From: JAHECQ01 sp047638695
Lineage (GTDB): Bacteria; Actinomycetota; Acidimicrobiia; Acidimicrobiales; SZUA-35
Reading direction: 5' to 3'
Length of the DNA stretch: 51,277 nucleotides
Assembly (NCBI GenBank): GCA_047638695.1
Contig: JBLINY010000024.1
Coordinates: 1 to 51,277 of the forward strand
Below the pieces are notes generated by a model. The model was not told the origin of the DNA. It searched no databases and saw only the letters and a program-made list of their open reading frames with translations. The position numbers and the translations under genes are program-made. Below, one piece after another: positions 34,474 to 43,689 of the stretch. Positions within the stretch are counted from its first letter, which is position 1. Each line of letters starts with the position of its first letter.

Positions 34474-35142
34474 TCAGACGACGCGAAATGTGCAGTAGAT
34501 CACGTGCACCTTGTCGCCGTAGTCGTCGTTCTCAGGAAGATAGGGCTGAGGTTCGGAGACCGAAATCGGTGCCCACAGCCCCTCATCTTCGAGTGCTTTC
34601 AGCGCTGCCGCATCATTGCGTTGGGCGAACAGGTCGTCACGTTGGGTAAAGACCACCAAGCCCCGCCGTTGAACGACACGGCAAAACTCTCGCAGAATGC
34701 CGCCCGTGTCGGGTACGTAGGTCAAGACCCCGACACACTGCAGGCCGGCGAACTCATTCGCTTCGTACGGCAAGTGCAACGACTGCATGTCGACCTGTGC
34801 CAACGCCTCGTAGGCATTCGTTTCCTTGGCCAGGTCGATTGACGCCTGGGAGATGTCGACTCCTGTGATGTGCTGATAGCCCAAAGCTTGGAGTGCCAAC
34901 CCCGAGAGTCCCGTACCGCAGCCGGCATCGAGAACCTTTGCGTCCAGCGGAACGTCTTGGTGCAGAAGATCCGCTCCCACCTTGGGAGCCTGATAGTTCC
35001 AGTCTCGAAGATTGCCGTCGTACGCCGCAGCCCACTGATCGTAATACTGCGCTATCGCTCCACTATCCACCTCACCGTTATCCACACTGGTGCTCAATTC
35101 ATTGAGCCCCGTACGTTGCGATTCGTGCTGTTCAGCCATCAA
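34474..35142 (-). CDS. Class I SAM-dependent methyltransferase
   Basis: The 222-residue protein has the seven-strand fold: motif I VLDAGCGTGLSGLAL, ITGVDISQASIDLA (motif II acidic residue), the motif around VDMQSLHLPYEANEFAG and LREFCRVVQRRGLVVF. The N-terminus (AIAQYYDQWAAAYDGNLRDW) resembles the WBSCR27-like and small-molecule methyltransferases. It is immediately downstream of another methyltransferase on the same strand. GC in this pair is near half by eye, lower than neighbours, which suggests transfer. The substrate is unknown. Confidence 0.88.
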   Translation of the reverse strand: MMAEQHESQRTGLNELSTSVDNGEVDSGAIAQYYDQWAAAYDGNLRDWNYQAPKVGADLLHQDVPLDAKVLDAGCGTGLSGLALQALGYQHITGVDISQASIDLAKETNAYEALAQVDMQSLHLPYEANEFAGLQCVGVLTYVPDTGGILREFCRVVQRRGLVVFTQRDDLFAQRNDAAALKALEDEGLWAPISVSEPQPYLPENDDYGDKVHVIYCTFRVV

Positions 35143-35180
35143 TTCACCTCACGAGATTATTCCGACCACACCGTTCGGAT

Positions 35181-36011
35181 TTACTTGCGACAGATGAACA
35201 TTGCCCAACCAACTTCTCCTCGCTCAACCGCCTTTGCCGTCTCCTTATAGGAGAAAGAGAGCTCTTGCAGGACGTCCGTATCCTCGCCCTCCACTGCATC
35301 TGCCTTCTGGGCCAGTACCTCATAGCTGGTACCAAGGTGTTCGGAGAGGTTGTGTGCTTCCAGGATCTCAAATCCAAGATCAAGCAGCTCTTGTTGATAG
35401 CTGACGAAGTTGTATTCCGTATCGAAGAAGAGACGCTCATACACATGCTCTTGTGCCTCCGGTGAGATGTTCGGCGAAGGCTTGAATAGATCATCGAAGA
35501 CGAAGATGCCACCGTCCTCGAGAACACGGTGGGCCTCCTCCAAACTCTTCTTTTGCTCATGCACATGGTAGATGGTCGCCTGGCTCCACACGTGGGAGAA
35601 CGATTCGCTATCGAATGGCAGCTCCGTTGCCGAAGCCTTCTCGAATGCCAATCGGGCCTGCAGCTCTTCGGGTTGTTCCCGAAGTGCCTCCTGAGCGTTG
35701 CCGATGCGCACGCCGCTGAGATCGATGCCCGTAACATGACATTCGGCCTCTTTGGCCAACCAGAAGGCAACCGAGCCGTTGCCAGTACCAATGTCGAGCA
35801 CGGTCGACTCTTTTTGAATCCGACCTCGCTCAACCATCTGCTGATCGTGGTTTAGTCCAGCCTTGAAGAAATCATCACCCGACTTGTCGTCGAACACTCC
35901 CCAATGAACCTTGCCGTCTTCATCCCATACTTGACGGTAGATGGTGTCTTGTCCGTCGTAGTACGTTTCAGTTTCTTCTTCAGTGAATGATGCCACGATA
36001 ATCGTCTCCAT
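35181..36011 (-). CDS. Class I SAM-dependent methyltransferase (SDMT-like)
   Basis: About 276 residues with motif I TVLDIGTGNGSVAFWLA, CHVTGIDLSGVRIGNA and the later FSHVWSQATIYHVHEQ and AHRVLEDGGIFVFDDL. The start (EEETETYYDGQDTIYRQVW) and the overall pattern recall sarcosine/dimethylglycine or phospho-base N-methyltransferases, but this is only a resemblance. ATG 36011 is preferred; an in-frame codon seven residues earlier exists. The 38-bp gap to the next methyltransferase suggests one transcript. Together they could perform successive methylations of a small metabolite. Confidence 0.85.
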   Translation of the reverse strand: METIIVASFTEEETETYYDGQDTIYRQVWDEDGKVHWGVFDDKSGDDFFKAGLNHDQQMVERGRIQKESTVLDIGTGNGSVAFWLAKEAECHVTGIDLSGVRIGNAQEALREQPEELQARLAFEKASATELPFDSESFSHVWSQATIYHVHEQKKSLEEAHRVLEDGGIFVFDDLFKPSPNISPEAQEHVYERLFFDTEYNFVSYQQELLDLGFEILEAHNLSEHLGTSYEVLAQKADAVEGEDTDVLQELSFSYKETAKAVERGEVGWAMFICRK

Positions 36012-36125
36012 ACCTATGGTGAAGCGCAACACGACGGGACCTTTTGAGGTTCTGACCAGTCGGTGCGCTTAGGGGAAATCGCCAACCAACCTAACCTGAT
36101 GGGTCTGTAGGGCACAAACTGCCGC

Positions 36126-37346
36126 TTAGATGACGCCGTCGGCCCGCAGCTCTGCCAGTCGATCGCTGTCGTAGCCGAGTTCGGCCAGCACGTCGCCGTT
36201 GTCTGCGCCCGGCGGGCGGGCCGCGTGGCGGATCCGGGTTGGAGTGCGTGAGAACTTCGCGGCGGGACCGGTCAACGGTGCGACGGAGCCATCGGACAGT
36301 TCAGTGGGTTGGAGCATGTCCCGCTCGATCACATGCGGTTCTCGAGCTGCCTCGGCGAACGTGTTGAGCTTGGACGCTACGAGACCGGCATCGAGAAGAC
36401 GGCCCAACGCCTCGTACACCGAACGGGTAGCGCACCAGTCCTCGATGACTCCGTTGACCGCGTCGCGGTTCGTCAACCGGTCCGCGTTGAGGCCGAACCC
36501 AGGAGCCTCCGCCAAGTCATCGCGGTCGATGACGTTGCAGAAGCGACGCCAGTGGCTGTCGAGCGCAATTGCGATGTAGAGACTTCCGTCAGCACAGTCG
36601 TACACGTCGCAGGGGTGGGTCCCCTGCACCTGTGCACCCCAGCGCTCCAACGGCACGTCGGTCGCCCCGAGAGACAACAACCCGTCGCAATGGAACAGAA
36701 GCGAATCGAGTAGACAGACATCAACGTGCTGGCCCTCGCCAGTCCGGTCACGATGACGCACAGCGGCCAGCGCCGACAACGCTCCGTGGAGGCCGGCGAG
36801 ATCGTCGGCGAGGAACGTTGGTGCTTTCACCGGCGGACCATCGGGACTGCCATTGAGTGACATCCAGCCTGCCGCGGCCAAAGCGGCGGGGTCGTACCCG
36901 GCTCGCTCGGTCCAGGGTCCGAACTGTCCCCAGCCACTGATCGAGAGGTACACGATGTCTTGCTTCACAGCCCGACAATCCTCAAAGCCGATGCCCCAGG
37001 CAGCCAGCGTGCCAGGACGGAAGTTCTCCACCACCACGTCCGCCGTCGCCACAAGGTCAAGGAAGACGGCCTGTCCAACGGCCGTGCGAAGGTCGAGGCT
37101 GAGACTGCGCTTGTTGCGGTTCACGGTCTCTTTGACGAAGTTCAGGCTGGTCCCGCCGATACGTGGCGGCGCTTGCGATGGCATGTCTCCGGGCAGGTCG
37201 ATGTGAATGACATCGGCACCCAGGTCAGCCAGCAGGCAGCCGGCCATCGGCCCCGCCCACGCCGTGGTGCAGTCCACGACCCGCAACGTTTGCAGCGGCC
37301 CTATAGAGTCCGGGCTGGCTTCACGATAAAAGTGGGTCTTATCCAT
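36126..37346 (-). CDS. Family III (CaiB/BaiF) CoA-transferase
   Basis: The 406-residue protein shows LRVVDCTTAWAGPMAG, NRNKRSLSLDL, ADVVVENFRPGTLAAWGIG and the dimer-swapped C-terminal half. Asp181 in PTFLADDLAGLHGA takes the catalytic aspartate position; a second Asp (182) follows it directly. It ends DRLAELRADGVI. The CoA donor and acceptor acids are unknown. The ribosome site is weak. The gene stands beside a GMC oxidase gene on the same strand, separated by about 100 bp. Confidence 0.9.
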   Translation of the reverse strand: MDKTHFYREASPDSIGPLQTLRVVDCTTAWAGPMAGCLLADLGADVIHIDLPGDMPSQAPPRIGGTSLNFVKETVNRNKRSLSLDLRTAVGQAVFLDLVATADVVVENFRPGTLAAWGIGFEDCRAVKQDIVYLSISGWGQFGPWTERAGYDPAALAAAGWMSLNGSPDGPPVKAPTFLADDLAGLHGALSALAAVRHRDRTGEGQHVDVCLLDSLLFHCDGLLSLGATDVPLERWGAQVQGTHPCDVYDCADGSLYIAIALDSHWRRFCNVIDRDDLAEAPGFGLNADRLTNRDAVNGVIEDWCATRSVYEALGRLLDAGLVASKLNTFAEAAREPHVIERDMLQPTELSDGSVAPLTGPAAKFSRTPTRIRHAARPPGADNGDVLAELGYDSDRLAELRADGVI

Positions 37347-37449
37347 AGCGTCGCGATCGTAGGTCCACCCATCCAGACCTGTTCAGCCGGACCCTTCGCC
37401 GATGGGTGCACCGAGAAGCAACAGGTCTCCCCCGCTCATGTTGTCTCGT

Positions 37450-39162
37450 TCACCAGGCGAGCGCTCCCGGTGCGGACGAGGGAACGCTCGGGTGGTGGGG
37501 CGTAACAACGTCGACCCGTCGGTAGCGCTCGCCGAGCGGTGGGCGTGGGTCGGGACGGTTCTTGTTCGGCCACATGGCCATCGCACGTTCGGTTTGAGCG
37601 GTGATCGTCAGCGATGGATTGACACCCAGGTTGGCGCTGATTGCGGAGCCGTCAGCGACGTGCAGGCCCGGGTGTCCGAACACTCGTTGATATGCGTCGA
37701 TGACTCCCGAGTCTCGATCTTCACCGATGACGCATCCTCCGAGGATGTGCGCCGTCACGGGCGTGTCGAGGAGCGCCTCATTGAATCCTCCGATTGCGTC
37801 CCCGTTCATGATGTCGGCGGCATAAAAGGCCGCTTGTTCAGCTTCTGGAATGAAGGTCGGGTTTGGATCGCCGGTGCCCTGCTCGGAGCGGAGCTTGACG
37901 CCATGGCGTCCACGTTTCCAGCGAAGGTTGATGCTGTTGTTTCGGCTTTGCATCACCAGCAGGATGATGCTGCGTTCGGACCATCGCCGAACCGACAGAC
38001 TCCGAAGAAATCGAATCGGGTGGGCGAAGACCTGCCCGACGAATCGCACTGGTCGCGGGAAACGACCTTCACCGCTCACCAGGATCGTGGAAAGCATCGC
38101 CATCGCGTTCGATCCGGCGGGATATCGCACGCCTTCGATGTGGGTGTGTTCGTTTGGATAGATCGACGAGCTGATGGCAACACCCTGGGAATAGTCGGTA
38201 TCGGTGACCTTCACGCTGCTCGCACCCGAAATCGACTCCGAGTTGGTTCGCACGAGTTCGCCGAGACGCTGTGATAAATGCTGGAGCCGGCCTCGCTCTT
38301 TGAGGTCGGCGAGGAGGCCGACGGTGCCGAGAACGCCCGCGGAGAAGATGACGTGTTCTGCGGTTCGTCGTTCGATCGACCCGTTTCGGATCCCTGGCTG
38401 CCGGGAGTGGACCTCGTAGCCGCCGTGCTCGAGCGCGACGAGGTCGACGACGCGTTGCTCTGCGTGCACGACTGCTCCGGCTTGCTCGGCCAGGTAGAGG
38501 TAGTTGCGGTCGAGTGTGTTCTTGGCGTTGTGGCGACAGCCGATCATGCATGCCCCACATTGGATACAGCCGGTTCGGTCGGGCCCGGCGCCCCCAAAGT
38601 AGGGGTCGGGGTCGGTCCTGCCGGGTTCAGCGAGATAGACGCCAACGTCGGTGGCTCGATAGGTATCGGCGACGCCCATCCGTTCACCGATCTCTTCAAT
38701 TACGGCGTCGTTGGGCGAATTATCGGGTGCAGCGGTGGCGCCCAGCATGCGTTTGGATTGGTCGTAGAACATTGCCAGTTCGCGGCGCCAGTCGGTGATG
38801 TCCTGCCATTGCGGGTCGGTATAGAAGCCGTCCAGCGGTTCATACAGCGTGTTCGCGTAGACCAGCGAGCCGCCCCCGACACCAGCTCCGGAAAGCACGA
38901 GCACATCGCTCAACAGATGCAAGCGTTGGATGCCCTTCATCCCAAGCCTTGGCATGTACAAGAACTTGCGAAGATTCCAGTTGCTCTTCGGATAGTCATC
39001 GCTGGCGAAGCGTTTGCCGGACTCAAGGACAGCGACGCGATATCCCTTCTCGGTGAGACGGAGCGCGCTGACGCTCCCACCGAATCCGCTGCCGATCACG
39101 AGCACGTCGTAATCAAAGATCGGCGCTTCTTTCCCTCGGTCGTCGCTGGCGGCTTCGGTCAT
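37450..39162 (-). CDS. GMC-type FAD oxidoreductase, ChoD-like
   Basis: The 570-residue protein has an N-terminal FAD fold (YDVLVIGSGFGGSVSALRL, then VAVLESGKR), the SGAGVGGGSLVYANTL GMC signature, a cysteine cluster CIQCGACMIGCRHNAKNT, and the active-site end VTAHILGGCVIG with GVNPSLTITAQTERAM. Length and the cysteine cluster match mycobacterial ChoD-type (cholesterol-oxidase-like) proteins, although activity on sterols is not certain for that group. The ATG at 39162 is chosen because the FAD loop then sits at residue 17-25. It may be co-transcribed with the downstream CoA-transferase. Confidence 0.88.
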   Translation of the reverse strand: MTEAASDDRGKEAPIFDYDVLVIGSGFGGSVSALRLTEKGYRVAVLESGKRFASDDYPKSNWNLRKFLYMPRLGMKGIQRLHLLSDVLVLSGAGVGGGSLVYANTLYEPLDGFYTDPQWQDITDWRRELAMFYDQSKRMLGATAAPDNSPNDAVIEEIGERMGVADTYRATDVGVYLAEPGRTDPDPYFGGAGPDRTGCIQCGACMIGCRHNAKNTLDRNYLYLAEQAGAVVHAEQRVVDLVALEHGGYEVHSRQPGIRNGSIERRTAEHVIFSAGVLGTVGLLADLKERGRLQHLSQRLGELVRTNSESISGASSVKVTDTDYSQGVAISSSIYPNEHTHIEGVRYPAGSNAMAMLSTILVSGEGRFPRPVRFVGQVFAHPIRFLRSLSVRRWSERSIILLVMQSRNNSINLRWKRGRHGVKLRSEQGTGDPNPTFIPEAEQAAFYAADIMNGDAIGGFNEALLDTPVTAHILGGCVIGEDRDSGVIDAYQRVFGHPGLHVADGSAISANLGVNPSLTITAQTERAMAMWPNKNRPDPRPPLGERYRRVDVVTPHHPSVPSSAPGALAW

Positions 39163-39260
39163 GGGATCACGATATGCCTGCGGCCGAGTCCGGGAACCTC
39201 CGGCAGCCGAGACGCAATCTGTCGCGTGGCATACTCGATGCTCAATCGAGGGGAGCAAAT

Positions 39261-40034
39261 GTGAGCCAAGATCGCGTTTCGTTGGAGGTCAACCGGGGCA
39301 TAGCTGACGTCAGGCTGAACCGACCCGAAAAGCTCAACGCGTTGGACACAAAGATGTTCCGAGCGATCGTGGATGTCGGCGAATCTCTCAAGGCCCAGCC
39401 AGAGCTCCGTGCGGTCGTACTTTCCGGAGAGGGGGATTCGTTCTGTTCTGGTGCCGACTTCGCCGGCATGGACATGGACGAGTTAATGGAGGTGCCCGAG
39501 GGACGCATCACCCACCTCGCTCAACAGGCCGCCTGGGTGTGGCAGGAAATCGAGGTTCCGGTCATCGGTGCGATTCGCGGCCACGCGCTCGGCGGCGGCC
39601 TCCAAATCGCGTTGGGCCCAGACCTTCGGATTGTCCATCCTGAGGCCAAGCTCTCGCTGCTCGAGATTCGTTGGGGCGCAATGCCCGACATGGCGGCATC
39701 GGTGACGCTTGAGGGGCTCGTGGGGGCAGAAGTCATGAAAGAGCTCTACTTCACCGGCAGGATTCTCTCTGGGGTCGAGGCTGTCGAGCTGGGCCTGGCC
39801 TTACGGACCAGTGAAGACCCACACAGCGCCGCGATGGAGTTGGCTGCGGAGATCGCGTCCAAGAACCCTGACGCCATCAGGCGGATGAAGTCGCTGCTGA
39901 TCGGTGTGGCGCAGCGCACCCCGGCGCAGAACTTCAAGCTGGAACGCGAACACATTGGCCAACTGATCGGGAGCCCGAACCAACAAGAAGCGGCGAAGGC
40001 CTTCTACCAAAAACGGCCGCCGAATTTCGGCTGA
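39261..40034 (+). CDS. Enoyl-CoA hydratase/isomerase (crotonase family)
   Basis: The 257-residue protein has the crotonase fold: VSLEVNRGIADVRLNRPEKLNAL, the oxyanion-hole segments FCSGADFAGM and GHALGGGLQIAL, and a Glu-containing LSLLEIRWGAMPDMAAS region. One of the two catalytic glutamates of classical hydratases is in place (LLEIRW), while the usual second (in a PGxGGTQR loop) is replaced, so an isomerase or related activity is possible. It starts with GTG after GAGGGGAGC. It would take part in beta-oxidation with the thiolase and CoA-transferases of the window. Confidence 0.88.
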   Translation: MSQDRVSLEVNRGIADVRLNRPEKLNALDTKMFRAIVDVGESLKAQPELRAVVLSGEGDSFCSGADFAGMDMDELMEVPEGRITHLAQQAAWVWQEIEVPVIGAIRGHALGGGLQIALGPDLRIVHPEAKLSLLEIRWGAMPDMAASVTLEGLVGAEVMKELYFTGRILSGVEAVELGLALRTSEDPHSAAMELAAEIASKNPDAIRRMKSLLIGVAQRTPAQNFKLEREHIGQLIGSPNQQEAAKAFYQKRPPNFG

Positions 40035-40144
40035 GAGTCCTGCCGTAGCCGCTGTCCGAACAGGCCATGGTCTCCATGTCTCAGGCCAAAACCAAGAACC
40101 AAACCGCCTCGGACCTGACTTAGAATCGGCGCTAGCGTCGCCAC

Positions 40145-41149
40145 ATGTCTGCAGCAGCGTCCGATACGTCCTCGACCCCCCTCGGGGTGACCTTCGGAAG
40201 CCTCGGTGTCCTAGGCCCAAGAGCCGTAACGGATGTGGCCCAGCTGGCTTCGGGTTTGGGTTACCGGTCGTTGTGGACCGTCGAGGCAACAGGTACTGAC
40301 GCATTCACGTTGCTCGGTGCTGCATCGGCAGTCGCTCCTGATCTCGATCTGGCAACCGGAATCATCCCGGTCCAGATCAGGAACCCCACCGTCACGGCGA
40401 TGACCGCGTCCACTCTGCAAGCCCTCAGTGCCGACGCAACCGTTTGGTTAGGCCTGGGCGTCTCTGCCCCGGGGATCTTGCGCCAGCACGGCGAGATCCC
40501 GTCGGACCGGCCGATCGCCATGATGCGCGAGTACGTGGCGCTCTTGCGCGAATGCCTGTCGGGAGAATCGGTGACGTTCGAAGGTGACTTCTGGTCGGTG
40601 CGCAAGTTCCGTCTTGGCATGCGGATCGGCGACCGGGTTCCCAAGATCGTCCTCGCAGCTCTGAACCCCCAGATGCTCCGTCTGGCCGGCGAGATTGCTG
40701 ACGGTGTGCTGTTGAATTATCTACCTTCCAGCCACGTCGCACCATCGATCGAGGCGGTGCGTTCCGGGGGCGACGCAACGATCTTCGCCTACGTGCACGC
40801 CGCGGTCGGCGACCTCGAACGGAGCGCCCGATCGGCTCGCAAGGACTTGTTCAACTACGCCATGGCCGATGGCTACGCAAAGATGTTCGCGGCCGCCGGC
40901 TTTGAGGGCGAGGTCAACGAGCTTCGTGCTCGCCAAGCCGAGAAGGACCGCGAGGGCGCGCTGGCTGCGATCTCTGAGCGGATGATCCAGGCCATCGACT
41001 TCATTGGCTCGCCCGACGAGGTGACCAAGTTCGTGGCCGGATATGTGGACGCAGGAATCGAGCACCCGGTGCTCATGCCACTCCCCTGGGGCGACGACCG
41101 CCGGGCCGTGGCCGAATCGACAATGGCCGCCGCAATCAAAGCTGTCTAG
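40145..41149 (+). CDS. LLM-class F420-dependent oxidoreductase
   Basis: The 334-residue protein has the F420-dependent LLM pattern: LGVTFGSLGVLGP opening, GLGYRSLWTVEATGTDAF, ATGIIPVQIRNPTVTAMTA, LGLGVSAPGILRQHG and REYVALLRECLSGE, then KIVLAALNPQMLRLAGE. The C-terminal MPLPWGDDRRAVAEST is also typical. It should use F420 or FMN with an unknown substrate. It is followed by another LLM gene 122 bp away on the same strand, with a short hairpin between them. Confidence 0.88.
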   Translation: MSAAASDTSSTPLGVTFGSLGVLGPRAVTDVAQLASGLGYRSLWTVEATGTDAFTLLGAASAVAPDLDLATGIIPVQIRNPTVTAMTASTLQALSADATVWLGLGVSAPGILRQHGEIPSDRPIAMMREYVALLRECLSGESVTFEGDFWSVRKFRLGMRIGDRVPKIVLAALNPQMLRLAGEIADGVLLNYLPSSHVAPSIEAVRSGGDATIFAYVHAAVGDLERSARSARKDLFNYAMADGYAKMFAAAGFEGEVNELRARQAEKDREGALAAISERMIQAIDFIGSPDEVTKFVAGYVDAGIEHPVLMPLPWGDDRRAVAESTMAAAIKAV

Positions 41150-41178
41150 GCGCTGTCTTCGCCGCGTAGGCCCGGTCA

Positions 41179-41196
41179 GCACCGTGTAGACGGTGC
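41179..41196 (+). terminator. Weak terminator-like hairpin
   Basis: GCACCG and CGGTGC form a perfect 6-bp stem with a 6-nt loop, followed by GTCTTCCC. It lies 30 bp after the first LLM gene. The tract is pyrimidine-rich but short of T, so termination would be partial. Confidence 0.35.
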
Positions 41197-41271
41197 GTCT
41201 TCCCATTGTGCGGCACTCCAATGCCGACACCAACCGCTTCTTCAATCTCGGATCGGCATTAGTCTCAGCAC

Positions 41272-42198
41272 ATGAGCGACAAACTTGGAGTTCGATGGGG
41301 CTTTGCCGGCGGAACGACGCTGGCCACGATTGATGCTGCTCGTGATGTGGCTCGCTACGCCGACGGCGCCGGCTTCGACGGGTTGTGGATTTCCCACGCA
41401 ATGGCCGTGGACCCAATCGTGGCGTTGGCCTGTGTGGCCAATGATGCTCCCAACCTCACGGAAGTCGGCACTTCGGTGGTCCCGCTGTACGGCCGCCACC
41501 CCATCGGACTGGCACAGCTCGCCCGCACCGCCCAGAGCGCGCTCGGAGGCCGATTTACCCTCGGCATCGGTGCCGCCTCCGCTCAGGCTGTTCAGGACAA
41601 GATGGGTGTGGCCTGGGATCGGCCATTTAGCTTCACTCGGGAATTCGTCGACGGACTTCAACCCTTGCTGGCCGGCCAGGCCGCCGACGTTGTCGGCGAA
41701 CAGCTGACAACGCGGACCGAGTTGTTGATCGATGCGCCGGACACCCCGATCCTGCTGGCGGCGCTGGGTCCGAAGATGCTCGAGTTCGCCGGGCAGCGGA
41801 CGGCGGGCACCTCGGTCGGCCAGTGTGGACCGAAGACCGTCGCCAGCTACGTGGCGCCGAAGATCAACGCCGCTGCGGCAGCGGCGGGACAACCGACACC
41901 GCGCATCATGGCGCTCATTCGGATCTGCGTCACGGACGACCCCGCACCTGTCCAGAAGATGGCCCGTGACCTGGCGGCTTGGTACCGCGCCATTCCCTCA
42001 TACCGAGCGGTTCAAGACATAGAAGGCCTGGATGACCTTGCCGATATGTTCCTCATCGGCTCGTGGGAGCAAATCCTCGATGGTCTCGGTGCATATGCCC
42101 AGTCCGGTGTTACCGATTTCCGACTCGAGGTCGTTGCCCCAGACGACGCAACCCGCGACGCAACGCGCGACGCGCTCGCCAGTTACCTCACCTCGTAG
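41272..42198 (+). CDS. LLM-class F420-dependent oxidoreductase
   Basis: The 308-residue protein carries GVRWGFAGGTTLATI, AGFDGLWISHAM, VGTSVVPLYGRHPIGLAQ, GRFTLGIGAAS and REFVDGLQPLLAGQ, all F420-LLM features, and ILLAALGPKMLEFAG in the second half. It is about 25 residues shorter than the previous paralogue. The last codons contain a small tandem repeat (ATRDATRDAL). It is convergent with the P450 gene, 54 bp apart. Confidence 0.88.
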   Translation: MSDKLGVRWGFAGGTTLATIDAARDVARYADGAGFDGLWISHAMAVDPIVALACVANDAPNLTEVGTSVVPLYGRHPIGLAQLARTAQSALGGRFTLGIGAASAQAVQDKMGVAWDRPFSFTREFVDGLQPLLAGQAADVVGEQLTTRTELLIDAPDTPILLAALGPKMLEFAGQRTAGTSVGQCGPKTVASYVAPKINAAAAAAGQPTPRIMALIRICVTDDPAPVQKMARDLAAWYRAIPSYRAVQDIEGLDDLADMFLIGSWEQILDGLGAYAQSGVTDFRLEVVAPDDATRDATRDALASYLTS

Positions 42199-42252
42199 GG
42201 CCTCGATCGCAACCCAGCGACAATGACGACTAGGCCGGGGGGCGGGCCTCGC

Positions 42253-43584
42253 TCAGCGCTTGCGAGTCACCTGAACCGGCAGGCTCGTGTAGCCATTGAT
42301 GAACGCCGACAACGTCCGTTCGGGTTCACCCACGACTTCGATGCGATCGAAGCGTTGCAGGATCTCCTCCCACAGGATGCGCAGCTGTAGCTCAGCGAGA
42401 CGGCTGCCCATGCAGAAGTGGATGCCGTACCCGAACGACAGGTGCCGTCCTGCGTTCTCGCGGTGAAGATCGATGGCGTCGGCGTTGGCCCCAAAGAACT
42501 CTTCGTCGCGGTTGGCGGACAAGTACCACATCAGCACTTGGTCGTCCTTACGGATCTGCTTACCCCCGAGTTCGGTGTCGCAGGTCGCGGTGCGTCGCAT
42601 GTACGACAATGGCGTCTGCCAGCGAATAATCTCGGGAACGAGATTCTCCACCAGCGACGGCTCGGCGATGAGCTTGCTGTACTGGTCGGGGTAACGATTC
42701 AGTCCGAAGACGCTGCCCGACATCGAGTTGCGGGTGGTGTCGTTGCCACCGACGATCAGAAGGAACAGGTTGCCAAGGTGGGCCGCTGCAGGCATGCCCT
42801 TCGTCGCTTCGCCGTGCACCAGCATCGAGACGAGATCGAAGCCGGGCTTCGCTTCCCGTTCGATCCATAGCTGTTCGAAGTACTCGAGGCACTCCTGGAT
42901 CTCGGCCCGCTGTTGTGCCCCCGACTCAATGGAGGTCCCGGGCTGGGGAATGGAGGTGACGACATCGGACCAGCGGGTGAGTTTGTGCCGATCCTCGAGC
43001 GGGAAGTCGAAGAGGGTCGCCAACAGCAAGGTGGTCAGCTCGATGGACACCGTCTCGACCCAGTCGAACGTCTCGCCTTCGGGCAGGGTGTCGAGGACGG
43101 CGATGGTGCGGTCTCGGATGAGATCGTCGAGATTCCGGAGACTGCCCGGGGCAGAGATATCACGGACCGTCTTGCGCTGGGTGGTCTGATCCGGCGGATC
43201 CATGGAGATAAAGGAGGCCGCGGAGCTGCCGATCGAGGCGGGCATCGGTGCGCCGACTGGCGGGCCGATCGTGATCCCGTCGGCCGATGAGTAGGTCTTC
43301 CAGTCACCGTCGACGGCCCGCACGTCGTCGTAGCGGGTGACTGACCAGTAGCGGCCCGAAGACCCGAGTTCGTTGAAATGCACCGGGTCTTCACGTCGGA
43401 GCCGGGCAAAGTGGTCGTGCCAGCGGTGCTCGCGAAATAGGTGCGGATTCAGAGGGTTGATCTCGTCTAGCGCAAGGTCTGCCGCCTCACCGACGTCGCC
43501 GCCGAATATCGCCTGCTCCATCTCTGGATTTCGTACAGGCTTGCGAGCCAGCCAGGCCTCGCGATCGATCTCCGTGTCGGTCAT
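42253..43584 (-). CDS. Cytochrome P450 (CYP)
   Basis: The 443-residue soluble P450 has the I-helix GGNDTTRNSM, the K-helix EIIRWQTPL (ExxR), and the heme loop HLSFGYGIHFCMGSRLAE with the axial thiolate at about Cys391. The SPHLFREHRWHDHF-like N-terminus and the I-helix motif are close to the actinobacterial CYP124/125/142 group, which oxidises sterol side chains or terpenoids; that placement is an inference. The ATG is preceded by AAAGGGGACGA. A 13-bp sequence upstream (43629-43641) is shared with the amidohydrolase promoter region. Confidence 0.92.
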   Translation of the reverse strand: MTDTEIDREAWLARKPVRNPEMEQAIFGGDVGEAADLALDEINPLNPHLFREHRWHDHFARLRREDPVHFNELGSSGRYWSVTRYDDVRAVDGDWKTYSSADGITIGPPVGAPMPASIGSSAASFISMDPPDQTTQRKTVRDISAPGSLRNLDDLIRDRTIAVLDTLPEGETFDWVETVSIELTTLLLATLFDFPLEDRHKLTRWSDVVTSIPQPGTSIESGAQQRAEIQECLEYFEQLWIEREAKPGFDLVSMLVHGEATKGMPAAAHLGNLFLLIVGGNDTTRNSMSGSVFGLNRYPDQYSKLIAEPSLVENLVPEIIRWQTPLSYMRRTATCDTELGGKQIRKDDQVLMWYLSANRDEEFFGANADAIDLHRENAGRHLSFGYGIHFCMGSRLAELQLRILWEEILQRFDRIEVVGEPERTLSAFINGYTSLPVQVTRKR

Positions 43585-43689
43585 CGTTCGTCCCCTTTTG
43601 CGCCGTTGAATAACGTCTGCCGTTGAACGACACCGATCCGATGCTAGCTATCGCGCAGAGGAGACGAGCGTCAGGCAGATCGGATTGGC

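Noticed and set aside
38278..39264. 328-codon plus-strand open frame opposite the GMC oxidase
   Set aside because: It is antisense to a gene with clear FAD and GMC motifs, and its translation has no known features.
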